A DNA stretch of 64,000 bases from Pomphorhynchus laevis (GCA_012934845.2 WNNJ02000598.1:1-64000), one strand, 5' to 3'. Numbered from the stretch's first letter, positions 1-11,788 are shown. Numbers and translations: made by a program. The notes: a model not told the origin generated them from the sequence alone.

Positions 1-45
1 AGTCGAATCCAGAATTGGCTTCTGGACTACAGCTTTTACTCTCAC

Positions 46-131
46 ACATGCGACCGAAACGACTAGTTGGCACATCATTCTACTGATGAGTGTAGCCGAG
101 TACTTCATTATTTCGGTGCTAAAGTGGCCAT
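46..131 (+). repeat. R380 repeat, decayed copy
   Basis: Diverged partial copy of the 380-bp family seen whole at 54.0-54.8 kb. The marks are CCGAAACGAC near 53, CTACTGATGAGTG near 90 and TAGAAGTGACAT near 134. The GTC that precedes TAGAAGTG in good copies has changed, so a hammerhead-like fold would lack its cleavage triplet here. Sequence before 46 shows nothing I can name. Confidence 0.6.
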
Positions 132-480
132 ATAGAAGTGACATAGAGTTTGCAGTTAGTTGATCGAATCAAGTTTCAATCGGCAAATACATTGCATAAC
201 AAGAAGATTCTTAGCTAGTTTTAAACATCACGTGTTAATCCACCAAATTCTTTATTTATCTTTGATAATGCCGAGTTCCATTCTATGTAATATGTTTGAT
301 GTGCGTTTTCGTTTAGCGATTTTCTCTCTCCCTATAGCAGCAAACGTTGGTTCATTCGTTTTACCTTTTTTCGACTGCCGTCTGAATTTGGCTTTGTCTG
401 TAGCCTCAGTCCAGAAAATGGATTCTCGTATTTTCTATCTCTTTAACTAAAAGGTAAAAGTGTTTTTAGCGAAAGTACTA

Positions 481-505
481 CTGAAGAAGGGAAGTATTCC
501 AAAAC
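481..505 (+). ncRNA. Hammerhead core relic (PLE-type)
   Basis: CTGAAGA is followed by a GGGAA/TTCC stem II and then AAAAC where GAAAC is expected. The layout matches the cores at PLE ends elsewhere in the window, but the conserved G of GAAA is lost, so it should be inactive. The upstream stretch (about 160-480) has an open frame of 96 codons with no recognisable domain; it may be worn PLE sequence, but I cannot show that. Confidence 0.5.
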
Positions 506-632
506 GTTAATAATTTATCTTGTTTTCTTTCTTAGTTCTATCTTATGACAATTAATAGAATTGTATAGTACCAATCCCAGTAGAGAAAGGATCTCAAGAG
601 GCAGTCCATTCCACAGAATCACCCTCAAAATC

Positions 633-748
<116 letters not shown>

Positions 749-885
749 ATTATTTTCCGAAATGTACTCTGCCATATTGTCTGATTTACACATTGCGGTG
801 TTGTCTCTCCTAATATACGTGAGATATCATAAATTTATTATGTATTCACCTCTTAATTAATTTAAACATTTAAAATTATATATAT

Positions 886-1578
886 AAAAGTAGTATACGG
901 ATGTGCTGAGTAGACAACGGTCCAGGATTGCTTACGAAATTCGGCATTTATACTAAATGGTGTTGCTTGATAGACTGGACTTCGATTCACGACTTTTAGT
1001 CACCATGTCACTTCTAGACGACCACTTCAGCATCGAAATGATGAGTACCCGGCAACACTCATCAGTAGAATGAGGTACACACTGGTCGTTTCGGTTGCCT
1101 GTGTGACATTGTGAATAAAGGCGTTTCCGACACTTTGCTTAATTGTCTGAGGCTTACGCTCTTAACCAGATCGAATTGCTGTGCGGACCATCCTTAAACA
1201 CTAGGCAGAGGTTGTTGCTGAATTGTCGCTGCACTCGTTGGATCCTAAATGGATACGGCAGGTATAATAGTAGTGCACGGATGTGCTGAGTAGACAACGG
1301 TCCAGGATTTCTTACGAAATACGGCATTTATACTAAATGGTGTTGCTTGATAGACTGGACTTCGATTCACGACTTTCAGTCACCATGTCACTTCTAGACG
1401 ACCACTTCAGCATCGAAATGATGAGTACCCGGCAACACTCATCAGTAGAATGAGGTACATACTGGTCGTTTCGGTTGCCTGTGTGACATTGTGAATAAAG
1501 GCGTTTCCGACACTTTGCTTAATTGTCTGAGGCTTACGCTCTTAACCAGATCGAATTGCTGTGCGGACCATCCTTAAA

Positions 1579-1582
<4 letters not shown>
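886..1582 (-). repeat. R380 tandem array, about 1.8 units
   Basis: Two tandem units of a 380-bp repeat; the landmark CACCATGTCA occurs at 1001 and 1381. The ribozyme-like sense is the - strand, which carries CCGAAACGACC, CTACTGATGAGTGTTGCC and GGTCGTCTAGAAGTG in that order. The copies are nearly identical, which suggests recent amplification. The array ends abruptly at an (AT)n tract at 1583. Related arrays lie at 36.4 and 53.8-54.8 kb. No protein coding is seen. Confidence 0.85.

Positions 1583-1635
<53 letters not shown>
1583..1635. repeat. (AT)n microsatellite
   Basis: Pure AT dinucleotide run of about 50 bases joining the R380 array to the foldback element at 1640. Confidence 0.95.
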
Positions 1636-1638
<3 letters not shown>

Positions 1639-1639
1639 C

Positions 1640-1810
1640 AACACAACAATAGACTTGAGTTTTTCTACGTTTCAACTTGTAAGGTCTTCGTCAGGGAATT
1701 GTAAAAGATTAACTGTAAGTTCAGATAGTTAAGCTTAACTATCTGAACTTACAATTTCCTGACGAAGACCTTACTGATAGAAACGTAGAAAAACTTAAGT
1801 TTATTCCTTA
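1640..1810. repeat. Foldback element with hammerhead cores in both arms
   Basis: Imperfect inverted repeat centred on AAGCTT near 1733. The right arm lacks about 15 bases present in the left. Each arm holds a PLE-type core: CTGACGA to GAAAC on the - strand (1669-1694) and on the + strand (1759-1784). Head-to-head partial ends are typical of Penelope-like elements, and this looks like two 3' ends joined with the body gone. Stem II is weak in both arms, so activity is doubtful. Confidence 0.7.
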
Positions 1811-3077
1811 ATGTCTATTAAATCAAAATATACTTGTCGAATCCAGCAATATGAATCCAAGAAGCAGCGTACTCAATTTCAAACTTTATATACACCCTTT
1901 ATATATACCATTATAAATATATAACCAATACCAAAGTTCATTATTTTCAAGTTCATCGCTATGTTCTATCACTTTGTTTTCATATCTTCTTACAGGCCAA
2001 ATTATGTTGTAATACCTAGCAGCGAGGATTCTTCAGAAACAAAGCTTTGTATTCAGTGAATTGTAATCAAAAAAGGAATCGTCCTTTGAAAACGTTGTTT
2101 TAGTTATAATTAATACTAAGCTGCAGTCGTTCTCGGTATGCGACTAGGTTATTACCTAATTTGTAACATGTATTCGTATTTTTCGGTATCTACCATTTTA
2201 AGTTATCTAATCACAGAATCATCGAACCACATAAAATTAGGACTTTGATCTCCTATCACTATACATACACACAAAGAATCTTCCTTTTTGCGTTTACAGC
2301 TGAACTGTTATCCGTTAGAATAATAAAGATTGTATTTATGCCACATAGGATTAAGAACTGACCTTTTCTTATATTAAGATCACGAATGTTACAAAACATA
2401 TTTCAGATAAGCGTGTTTTCTCTACATCCACCACCCTTCTCGTTTTGTATTTTTTTACACAACACCTTCTTGTTTTGCATTTTTATCTTTTCTTATTGTA
2501 AAGGTGTTGATGATATTCTATTATTTTGTTAATCATTTGTCAAGATGCATTCATAAAGTTCGCACGTTTCCTTGAACTGAAAATCACGCCAAGTATATTG
2601 ATGCCATGTATTATGTTTTCAATGGTGTCTTTTTGTCAATGCCTGCAAATTGTGAAAACACACGGGAAAAGTGATTTATATTGCTTGTTTGGTTAAAACG
2701 AAACAGTTGTATGTGCTTTTGTACATATTCTTTTGTTTGTAGATGTTAAAATAATTACATTTACATATATATAATGAATCTTAAATACTGTACAGAATTT
2801 TTATTTTTCAATATTATCATCAAACTACTGGCAATGTTCCTCCTTTATTACGTTTAATGGTTATATCAAAATTTTAGAAATTATCGTGCTTGGTTATATA
2901 TAAGACAAGCAAAATAAAAAAGATTCTACGAGATCTGTATTTATTTCGGAAGATTGTTAGAAGATCGGAGATCTTCATAATTTATACACATTCAAATACC
3001 GTAGATTTGTTTTAATTCTTATTCTGTAAGAGTAGCTGTTCGTTTAACCTGGTGATTGAGCCCGGAGTTCGAAAATA
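1811..3077. other. AT-rich 5' flank of the SPARC-like gene
   Basis: No open frame, repeat family or RNA that I can support. It presumably holds the promoter and 5' UTR of the gene starting at 3078. The two ATATATAA-like stretches near 2765 and 2896 could serve as TATA elements but are not distinctive in such AT-rich DNA. Confidence 0.3.
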
Positions 3078-3164
3078 ATGAACAATCTACTCGTGTCAGC
3101 AATTCGTATGACGGCTTCCATGTACAAGTTGGTATTCTACTTAATTTTGATGACAGTGATTAAG
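3078..3164 (+). CDS. SPARC-like exon 1, signal peptide
   Basis: Twenty-nine codons from an ATG in the context AAATAATG to the donor AAG|GTAAAT. From residue 15 the peptide runs MYKLVFYLILMTVIK, a hydrophobic core continued by HVACA at the start of the next exon, so a signal peptide with cleavage near VACA is likely. Three in-frame ATGs exist (residues 1, 11, 15); the first is assumed. The exon ends in phase 0, matching the next acceptor. Confidence 0.75.
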
Positions 3165-3246
3165 GTAAATATATAAAATTAAATAGCGAAATTTATTTCT
3201 AAATAATTTGTCAGTAAAAGTAAAATGACATTTCAACACCTTTTAG

Positions 3247-3688
3247 CATGTAGCATGTGCAACTAGCGGTAACATCAGTAGTGAAAGTGGGGAATCGGCC
3301 CAATCAATAACATTTTCAATCCCGTCAACATTACCAGCTTCGTCAACTGAAAATAGCCTAGACTCGGTTTCGATTGGGTTCACAGAACGCGATAATTTAA
3401 GTACCCTTATTAAAGATCAGGGGCCGGTTATTTTATCTACAGATTATTACAATACGACAACGACCACGACCACGATTTCGACCACTTTAATTGGAAGTGA
3501 CGACGAATTAGAGCGACTTAATGTTGACATGCTGTATAGCGGAAAAAACGTTGAGTACAACATCAGCACATTCTTGCCTGATGTCGTCGATGGTGAATTC
3601 ATATCGACATTTACAACAACAAAATCAGAGAATGAGGATATTAACAGATTGGATAAACTGCTCGATAAGTTTCCCATTCATAAAATCG
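3247..3688 (+). CDS. SPARC-like exon 2, Ser/Thr-rich acidic region
   Basis: Open from the acceptor TTTTAG|CATGTAGC to the donor ATCG|GTAGGC, 147 codons plus one base (phase 1). It begins with HVACATSG, finishing the signal peptide. The rest has no cysteine and is rich in Ser, Thr, Asp and Glu, with a run of Thr near the middle and a possible N-glycosylation site (NIS). SPARC proteins have an acidic low-complexity N-terminal domain here, but this region cannot be aligned to them, so the assignment comes from linkage and matching phases. It is much less AT-rich than its surroundings. Confidence 0.75.
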
Positions 3689-5640
3689 GTAGGCCAGCTA
3701 ACTTTTTAAACGTGTAATGTTTCTGTTGTATTTTAATTAATGCTTTAAATTCCAATTGTTTGTATTTGTATGGTAAATTGTGTAGCGAATGCTGTCTACA
3801 GACGAATTGATATGATTTAAACTACAAATTTAATAGCAATCTACGTTACTGTAAATTATCGTAAATCAGTTAAGTGGATGATGATAAGTAAAACGCTCTA
3901 TTTATCTGAATGATAAAGGGAAGGTAAACTCCTCCCTTTGTCTGCTTTCATCATTACCGTGATTTGTCTGAGCATTAGTAAATAGTTTAAACGTGATCTA
4001 TAATATTGGTTATTTACCTATGAACATGCATTATAGAAGAAACAAATTACATTGAAGGAATTAACTCTTAAATTGTGTGCGTAGTATCAGTGCAGTGTAT
4101 TTAATTACTTTGATAAAAATACTAAACAGGCAAAATTACTTCTAAATAAAAATGTTTCGAATAAGTTAAAACTATATATAACCAGTTAATCAAAGATAAA
4201 TGTGATACCAATTGAAAATTATATATTACAATATATATATATTATATAATATATAATGATATATAATAATTTGATGGATATAATAATTTAACGAATATAA
4301 TGATAGTAATTTAAACAAATAATAATTTGAAGAACAGTAATTTGGAGAATATAGTAATTTGGAGAATATTATAATTATTTATAATTATTAATTTTAATTA
4401 TTATTGAAATTAAGCATCATTTTAAGAATTATTATCCTATTACCATTAAAATAATGTGATAATAAGAATAATACAGTAAAATGAATAGTATATTAATTTT
4501 TATTTGAAAAATATGATAACTTATAAAAATCAACAATTTGAAAAATTCATATCACTTAAGTGAAGCTAAATATTTTGTGCTGTAGATAAATTTAAAAATG
4601 TTAATATCTTAACCTTGAAAGTAATTTTATAACTCAGTTTTTTATGAATTTAATAATTGATAAATATATCATATCCAGAAACTGCTACGTTGTCCTGTCT
4701 TTTGTAAATTAAAATATGGCATCATTACATCTTCAAATATATATTTATTTTTGTTAAATATCTATTCATTTTTCAAATATAATAATTTGAAGCATGCAAA
4801 AACTTGGGGAATATACCAATTTGAAAATATTATTAATATACTAATATAAAAATAGCCATCTAAGAACGAATATAATATGATCTTCGAAAGAACTATGTTT
4901 TTTATTCATTATCAACCCTTATTCGTCGATTGAATATAGCCGCGGAATTAAACGCATACTCAAATATTATCTGAAGTAATATATATGTGTCAGTCACAAA
5001 GTGTATTTTAAACTATCTTGCATAGAGCAATATTACATTATCAACAGAATAAACTGTAATTTAAACAGTCAATTTCTTTGAATTTTAATTGTATTTATTT
5101 TCTAAGATTAATAATATCATATGTAAGTTTATAAATTTAACAATTTGATAACAATTAGCATCCAACAACATCGAAATCATCATTGAAGGAAAAACTGTAA
5201 TTTAAACAGTCAATTTCTTTGAATTTAAATTGCATATTTTTTCTAAGGTTTTAATTGCATATTTCTTCAAAGGTTTACTTACACCGATAAGTTTTTATTC
5301 ATTAATATTTTATTTTTATGGTGCTTTAAGTGTTCCTTATTTTTAAAGTAAGATTAATCCATGCTTTAATTCAACACGAAGTAATGATTTTGTAAAGTGA
5401 AAAAAGCATATTCATATATTCAATTATTTATAATATCTCAAATTGTACAATATTTTGTTTGGTTTAAGTTATTTTTTAATATTTGCGGGAAAATTTAATT
5501 TATCAAAACGGTGTCCAACTATTATGATTAGTGAACTGTCAATATATTTAATTTTTCGTTACTTAACTAATCCAGCTTTAGATATTTAAAATTTCAAACT
5601 TTTTCATTTTTCATTAACATTACATTTTTTAATAACTCTC
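3689..5640 (+). other. Very AT-rich intron sequence
   Basis: Intron of the SPARC-like gene with no gene or named repeat. It contains many short ATAATTTGA-type motifs at 4250-4400 and a local duplication: the block starting AACTGTAATTTAAACAG occurs near 5053 and again near 5192. Confidence 0.5.
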
Positions 5641-5711
5641 ATTTTCAGCAAATTATGACGTCAGGGATGGTGAGCTGAAAGAAACAGAAAACAAACACAA
5701 CCTAATGCTGT

Positions 5712-5786
5712 GCCGTTTTGTCATTGTTTAGACTCGCCAGTACCGGGTACCTCCACTGCTGGATGCAGAGAGTACCGGTAGTCGGC
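5712..5786 (-). ncRNA. Hammerhead, damaged core
   Basis: Same layout as the ribozyme at 6033-6107, with stem I TACCGG/CCGGTA retained. The core reads CTGGCGA instead of CTGATGA, GAAA is changed to AAAA and the cleavage triplet is GAC. It should be inactive. Confidence 0.8.
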
Positions 5787-6032
5787 TGCGTAAACTAACA
5801 ATGACTCATCAGTGTGATACGAATATCACACTGGGAGTATACACTGGCTGGTCCTGTGATAACTACAAGGAATTCCCACCAGTGTATAAAAAATACGACT
5901 AAAAGCACAATAACTGCGCACATAGTGTCACCACATCACTACTGTAATATTAATCACTTTCATTTTCAGCAAATTATAACGTCAGGGATTGTGAGCTGAA
6001 AGAAACAGAAAACAAACACAGCCTAATGCTGT

Positions 6033-6107
6033 GCCGTTTCGTCATTGTTAAGACTCATCAGTACCGGATACCTTCACTGCTGGATGCAGAGAGGACCGGT
6101 AGACGAC
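6033..6107 (-). ncRNA. Hammerhead ribozyme, type III, complete
   Basis: Read 5'-3' on the - strand: stem III strand GUCGU, cleavage triplet GUC, stem I UACCGG, an internal hairpin CUGC-AUCCA-GCAG, stem I' CCGGUA directly followed by CUGAUGAG, a short stem II (GUC/GAC), GAAAC, then ACGGC closing stem III (five pairs, one G-U). Every conserved core base is present. Predicted cleavage lies between 6102 and 6101. The stem-I hairpin shared with the 5.7 and 19.3 kb copies could make the tertiary loop contact known for natural hammerheads (inference). Confidence 0.85.
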
Positions 6108-6579
6108 TGCGTAAACTAACAATGACTCATCAGTGTAATACGAATATCACACTGGGAGTATACTTTTTTTAATTTTTCACTATTTTCTACAATTAATATT
6201 CTAATTGCAATATAAATTAGTTAAAATTAAAATAAAAAATTACCACGATTTATGTAATGCCTCATGTCCAAATTGATTGTTAAATTTGCATAGTGATAGT
6301 GAAAACATGTGACCAGCTGTTAATTGGACGATAACCTAAAGTGTGATTTAAAAAAGAATGTTTTAATGTGATAGTCAACTACAAACTGTCACACTTACTG
6401 ATATTTAGTTAGTCGTATCTAATATAAAAGTAAATAAATAATAAATAAATAAGGAATTTCTTAAAAAAATAACTTAACAACTACTAAAAATACTAAAAAA
6501 AGACAGTTCAAAAACAACAGTTCAAGATCGATAACGAAACAAATGTTTAGTCTTCACGATATTGCACGGCCTTAGGTCC

Positions 6580-8990
6580 ATCGGGATCTGAGCCTTCCAG
6601 CCAATCCAACACGCCGCTCTCCGACTGAACCAAACAGAGTCTTTCACGCCGAAAAGTCCAATCAAGGCGGACTATGCCCGGTAATCGCGAGATGAGGAGC
6701 TTGCGAAACCTGTGTCTTTGCTCTGGGGGACTTCCTCTTGAAAAGAAGACTAATCCCGAGATAGCCCAAGTACCCTAGAGGAGCACTTGCGTTTTCCCAT
6801 TCAATGACAGATGCTGAGCCTGTTTCAAGGCCCACCTAGCTCTATTCAGAATACGTTTGAGTCTATCCAGGTCAGCTTTCGCTGACCAGTTCATTGTAAT
6901 GATGAACCCAAGTATTTTACTCGACTTGTGAAGGTAAGGAGTGGTTGATTATTCAATATGGAAGAAAGAGCTGAGAGTGCTAGTCTCTTTATTCTTTTCT
7001 TTGTCGCAGGAGCGCCATGAAATACAACCACCTGCGATTTGGAGGAGTTTAAAATAAGATTGGATATGTGTAACTGATCTTTTAATCTTAAAAAGAAACG
7101 GTTTATGTCAGATATTACATCTTTGCACCTGCGTCCAGAGAGCAGGGCTGTGATATCATCAGCGTATACAACTAGTTGTTGGTCGCGTTTAAAGTTTTTG
7201 TAAAGTTCAATAGAGGCAGCAAGATACAAGATTGGAGAAAGTGGGGAACTAAATTTAAATTTTTTTATTAAATCCTTTAATTATTGAAAGTTTAATCTTA
7301 TATTAATCTTTATTGGTAGTTTATATATCATTACGATCTTTTATTTACAAGCAATACGTACTGGTTTATTTTACCTTGAGACACACCTGTAATAGGGTAG
7401 AACTGACTTGCATCATGGTCGTCTTCATAGAATAATCACTTTTTATATAACAATATTTCCACCCTCTTAACAATTCTCGCAGGTAACCCAAAGGATCTGA
7501 GAGAAGAGATAACAAAAGGAATGGAAATGCGGTTAAATGCAGCAGAATAGTCAAGTAAAACAGCCACAACAAGCTGATGACTGTGGTCTTGACAAAACTG
7601 CTGTACTTCACCTATTGCTGATGGACCGAGCGATCGTTTACGTACCCATGAAAACCTGGTGGGATTAAATTTCGCCTATATAGATGGTCGCAGATTTTAC
7701 GCGCAAGCGCTTTTTTATAAATGGAGATGAGGGAGTTTTGAATCGAGATAGCCCGCAGATCGTTAGGACATGTAATCGATTTCTTTTTTGGCATAAAGAC
7801 ACGACGGCTGATATTAATGCCAGCAACATCGGACAAGGATGCTTGTAGCATAGTGATGGCGACCTCCTTTCTCTGGCTGTCTGTCAAAAGCTGACAGACC
7901 CGAGTGGAGAGTGGCGTGTGGTAATAGAGATGCTTGGAAGTGACCCCCGGGATTTTAGGATATCTGTGACAGATAAGTCCCTGCTCCTGAAGTCGCCCTA
8001 AAGCGGGATTGGTTGGGGATATAGAGTGGCTCCATAATTATGTAGGGATAGTGATTCCTTTAAAACTTTGTCAAGGCCTACGCTACTGATCCAACCCAAT
8101 GCTCTCTCTTTCCAGCAGACAAACTTCTTCCTCTTAAGTATCTTTGAAAAGGAAGACTGAGAATGGTAAAGGCAAAAAATGCTCGCCTTATCCCTACTCA
8201 ACTGGAACCTGTATCTAGTGATCCGATATTCATTCGAGATTACCTGTCTGGCGGAAACAGAGAGATTAGGGAGATTTTGCATTTTAACTAGTACCTTGAG
8301 TTTTATTAGAGTGGGATTGTATATATGACCTTTATAGGTAGTTAAAAGAAACGTGGTAGCTTGCGATGAGATGTAGGAATTAAATTCGGTCAAACTCTCA
8401 TGACCAATTATTGGAAAGAGTTGGATAGCTTCCTGAAAGAAAGCCACTCTGATGGGGTCAAAATGAAACCTCCTTCTAATCAACGTATCTTCTTCCATCC
8501 GCCAACAAAATAAGTTCATGAGATGTGGTCTGTTTTTGGCTCGACTGCTCAGTACAGATGGGTTTCAACAACCACATCTTATGAAGCAGTAATATGTCGA
8601 GGAGAGAATTAGTTGTTGAGCAATGAAAGGTCGGGGACGGTGGTTTATGAATAATGTAGTCGTTCCTGGTACTGCGGAGTGCTGCATTAATCCAACGACC
8701 AGTTCTGTCTTTCAAGTTACCAAGTAACATGTCATAGCCACTACCTAAAATACGATCCAGGAACTCACGGTTCTTGTAAATCTTACCTGGCCTAATATAG
8801 ATATTGGCTATACTGATACGTTTCCCGTTCTTGTAAAGTGATATAGCTAAACAGACAGGGCTAGACATGAATTGTTTAAAAGGAGGGATGATCTTAAGGA
8901 GCATTAAACTAGGGTTTAAAGACCTTGAGATGAAGAGGTGTGAGGAGGCGTTATGTACCTAGTAAATTGGGTGTAAATATGCTTAGGGAT
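6580..8990 (-). pseudogene. L1 ORF2: endonuclease and reverse transcriptase, broken
   Basis: Recognised by comparison with the better copy at 22.7-25.15 kb. The apurinic endonuclease part lies at about 8476-8990, the linker at 7998-8519, and the RT palm, with the variant box YADDITALLSG, at 6891-7229. The C-terminal part runs to about 6590. It has several frameshifts and stops and the AT-rich insert at 7246-7370, so it cannot make a full protein. The element encodes the nick-and-copy machinery of target-primed reverse transcription. Confidence 0.8.
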
Positions 8991-9420
8991 AAATCGATTA
9001 ATGTCCTGGGGGAGACGGATAGACTGCGTATCCTAAAGGTCTATAACATCTGCATCTCTACCAGAGAGAAGCCTAAGGGCGGATGCACCTCCCGAATTCC
9101 ACTAAAGAATATTCAGTGAGAAAGGATCTTGATTACTTCCCATTGTGTCGTTAGCTGGAGTGGGATGCCCCTTCTAGCCCAGACCAGAGATGGGAAGGCT
9201 GCCCTTCCCACAACCGGCTAAACTAGAAGATGTCATTTGCCCACTGGCTTTAGAAGCACTTTTTTGAAGACTAGGCTTTCTTTGAGTACGTCGTAATATT
9301 CGTCGTGATAAGAGAACGTAACTCTTTAAACATTAGCCACAAGGTATTGAGTTAAAGTTCGCAACTCCTTCATATTTGCCTGGTGCCTAGCAGCTATAAG
9401 CTTACTGATATCTGTGTTTG

Positions 9421-10319
9421 TCATTGTAATAACGGTAGATCTATTGGCCTAGTAGGCATCAGCGAAGTTGGCTGTCTTGCAGGGTGATCCACAATGCCGC
9501 TTTTTGTAGTCTTTAAAGTAGTTACATTTTCTGAACAAAGAAGGATGTTCACCGCCACAGTTAGAACAATGGGGAGGCAATGCACACTTCCCCGAATGAA
9601 CATCAGATAATCCACAGACCCCACATGTCCGGGTCCGCTCGCAATTAGAAGCCCAGTGCCCCCATTGATGACATCCATTACAAGGGGGTACGTTAGATGA
9701 TCGGAGTCTATAGGTGTGAAAGACAAATTTTGCCCCATAAAGGGGTTACACGCACTGTTTGATAGGCATTCATCATGGTCAACCGACGTTGAGCAAAACG
9801 CAATTGGTAATGGTAAGCCATTTCTGCCGGTGATAGAAAGTTGATAGAAAAATTTCTGCCCGTGTATATTATGTAATTTAAAAGAAGATTCTAGAGCCCT
9901 CACATCTTCCTCTGACATGCAGGGCGGAAAATTATTTATTTTTAAAGAAGCCTGAATAGGCTTGAAAGTTGTCGTTCCGTAATCTGATAAGTTCTCGAAA
10001 AATTCTAAATAGGCTGCTGCGATGTCTGAGGTGCAGAAGGAAATGCGAACCTCAGACTCAAAATATCTTATTAAATTAAATAGAATTCAATTTTTGTAAG
10101 CAACAATGAACTCTCTCAGGAACTTATGAAACAGATTCTGTCTTTCGAAAGGTTGTAGAAGTTTAATTATAGCAAGGTTTACCAATTTTGGCACAGGAGG
10201 TAGTTCTCCCTCCGTGCTCGAGACCAAAAACTGAGAAAAAACATTACTTACTTTTTATCTGTAGCAGAAATAATTGTTTCCATTGAGCGCTTTGATCCTC
10301 CGATAATTGCCACTGACAT
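9421..10319 (-). pseudogene. L1 ORF1: zinc-knuckle RNA-binding protein, broken
   Basis: Starts at ATG 10319 (MSVAIIGG). It contains the ELPPVPKL-type motif shared by all ORF1 copies in this window, a middle region resembling L2 residues 100-220, and the zinc-knuckle region at 9500-9720, which is partly out of frame. The longest intact piece is 165 codons (9421-9918). ORF1 of such LINEs binds the element RNA. At least one frameshift separates the N-terminal part from the rest. Confidence 0.7.
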
Positions 10320-10517
10320 AATTTTGATATTAAAGTGGGCAATCATCATTAGCTATCTAAGATTGCTGAATTAAACATTCGTGAAACCCTTTAAAATATC
10401 ATATTTTTGGCCATTCAATTAAAATGAGATAAATTTACTGTTTTCCTTTTGTGTAATTGTACATGCACATCATTGCCTATATAAAGTAAAATCAACGATA
10501 AATATAATATACAAAAA

Positions 10518-11519
10518 ATGATAAACGAAGTAAGTGCTAGCGATACATCTAACAATTCGTATTTCAGCAGTTTTTCAACGGAAATCACGGAGAATTCCTC
10601 CATAAAAGATGATATACAGGTAAAATCTATGTCATATTCGGCTATTAACAAGGTAAGCAGTGTTTCTATGCTTAATGGTGAAGGGGAGGTACTTCCTCCC
10701 ATTCCAAAATTAACAAACTTGGCAGTGATTACGCTGAAAACGCCGGTAGAACGGCATCATATGTTCAATTTATTTCTCCGAGCTTTTGCAGCTAACCTAC
10801 CGAACAGAGTTTTATTCAACTCAGATAAGTATCACCAGACGTCGTTAACGATCTCCTTTGCTATGTCAGACCTTCTTGGAAGTTATGTAAAATATTTCGG
10901 AACAACTCTTGTTGATTATGGGTCACTGGAAGCAAAAACCATTCTGGCAACTCATAAAATATCCAATCTGCCAAGTCAGTTGGATGAGTGCGATATTGAT
11001 TGCTTAAAACAATCATACAAGATACTTAATTTCCGGTCGGTTAATGGAAAAAATGGTTTTCCATTGCCGATCGGCTTTTGCTCGGCTACAGCAGAACAAG
11101 CCGATCTGCTGACAAAGTCAGGTTGCAATCCTTTCATTGATTTCAACTTACGTTTTACTTTGGTATCGAAAGAAGAATTTACGTATCCCAACTGTAGCAG
11201 GTGCCACAAGTGGAGCCACTGGGGTTCCACTTGCAACTTGCCAGCTCAGTGTGGGATATGTGGTTCATCCACATGGCCGGCGTTGCTCTCTGGGGAGAAA
11301 TGTCTTGCTCCCCCACGTTGCTCTAACTGTGGTGAAGTACATCCATCATGGGCACGGAAATGCCACATGTTTAAAAGTTATTGTAGCCAGTTTAAGCAGC
11401 AGTTCAAGCAGGCCCGTACTAATGCAGATACATTTGCCAATTCTGCTCGTATGGCGGATGATAACATGATGAGGTTGGTGGACCTTCGAATTAACACTGC
11501 GTTAAAGAAAATGGAGTAG
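10518..11519 (+). CDS. L2 ORF1, zinc-knuckle nucleic-acid-binding protein
   Basis: Uninterrupted 333-codon frame from ATG 10518. Residues 1-50 are Ser-rich. A motif EVLPPIPKLTNLAVI at about 56-70 opens the conserved region. A cysteine array occupies about 226-290: CSRCHKWSHWGSTC fits C-x2-C-x4-H-x4-C, followed by CGICG...C and CSNCGEVHPSWARKC. The C-terminus is helical and polar. Such proteins bind element RNA and act as chaperones in retrotransposition. A further 77-codon frame at 11546-11779 continues the family's Ser/Pro-rich tail in another frame, so the original protein was longer. Confidence 0.8.
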   Translation: MINEVSASDTSNNSYFSSFSTEITENSSIKDDIQVKSMSYSAINKVSSVSMLNGEGEVLPPIPKLTNLAVITLKTPVERHHMFNLFLRAFAANLPNRVLFNSDKYHQTSLTISFAMSDLLGSYVKYFGTTLVDYGSLEAKTILATHKISNLPSQLDECDIDCLKQSYKILNFRSVNGKNGFPLPIGFCSATAEQADLLTKSGCNPFIDFNLRFTLVSKEEFTYPNCSRCHKWSHWGSTCNLPAQCGICGSSTWPALLSGEKCLAPPRCSNCGEVHPSWARKCHMFKSYCSQFKQQFKQARTNADTFANSARMADDNMMRLVDLRINTALKKME

Positions 11520-11788
11520 TTGGTATTGAAGGCGATATCGGTCCTGTGCACGAACTCCGCCTTACCTTCCTCAGCTGCACTTCCAGCTTCAAAAAAAGAG
11601 AAGCTTCAGCTCATCCCATCACCCCTATCAAGATCAACAAACTACTGAAATCTAATAAGCAGCGGGGAAATGAAGATGCTGCCCAGGGGCAAGTGCCTAC
11701 CCTGGATGGGGCTAGTGGTGGGAATGGAAACCTTCCTGCACATAGCTCTGTCAAGGTGGGCAATCCCCCATCCAACTAATCCATCACA

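Larger units (their letters stand above)
5641..6163. repeat. 321-bp tandem repeat carrying hammerheads
   Basis: The landmark ATTTTCAGCA at 5641 recurs at 5962, so one full unit is followed by about 200 bases of a second. Each copy carries a hammerhead on the - strand, one damaged (5712-5786) and one complete (6033-6107). A second CACTGATGAGTC with a stem-II-like GTCATTGTTA lies just upstream of each ribozyme on that strand. Unit size, tandem layout and hammerhead resemble metazoan retrozymes and schistosome Sm-alpha repeats. There is no coding. Confidence 0.8.
6430..10325 (-). mobile_element. LINE copy L1, decayed, nearly full length
   Basis: APE-type non-LTR retrotransposon in - orientation, about 3.9 kb. 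It has a zinc-knuckle ORF1 (9421-10319) and an endonuclease/RT ORF2 (6580-8990). The 3' end near 6430 is an AT-rich TTATTT-type tail. An AT-rich insert of about 125 bases (7246-7370) interrupts the RT. Its 5' end faces that of L2 across fewer than 100 bases. No RNase H domain was seen. The clade (Jockey/R1/I group) could not be fixed by eye. Confidence 0.85.

Noticed and set aside
160-450. 96-codon frame at the left edge
   Set aside because: No domain, no splice or start context, and it lies beside a PLE-type hammerhead relic; composition does not look coding.
3447-3709. Antisense and alternate frames over SPARC-like exon 2
   Set aside because: The Val-rich - strand frame is the shadow of the Thr run. 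The alternate + frame ignores the well-matched splice sites at 3247 and 3688.
7612-7887. Separate small genes on the - strand in 6.9-8.9 kb
   Set aside because: All are pieces of L1 ORF2 in different frames, as shown by alignment to L3.
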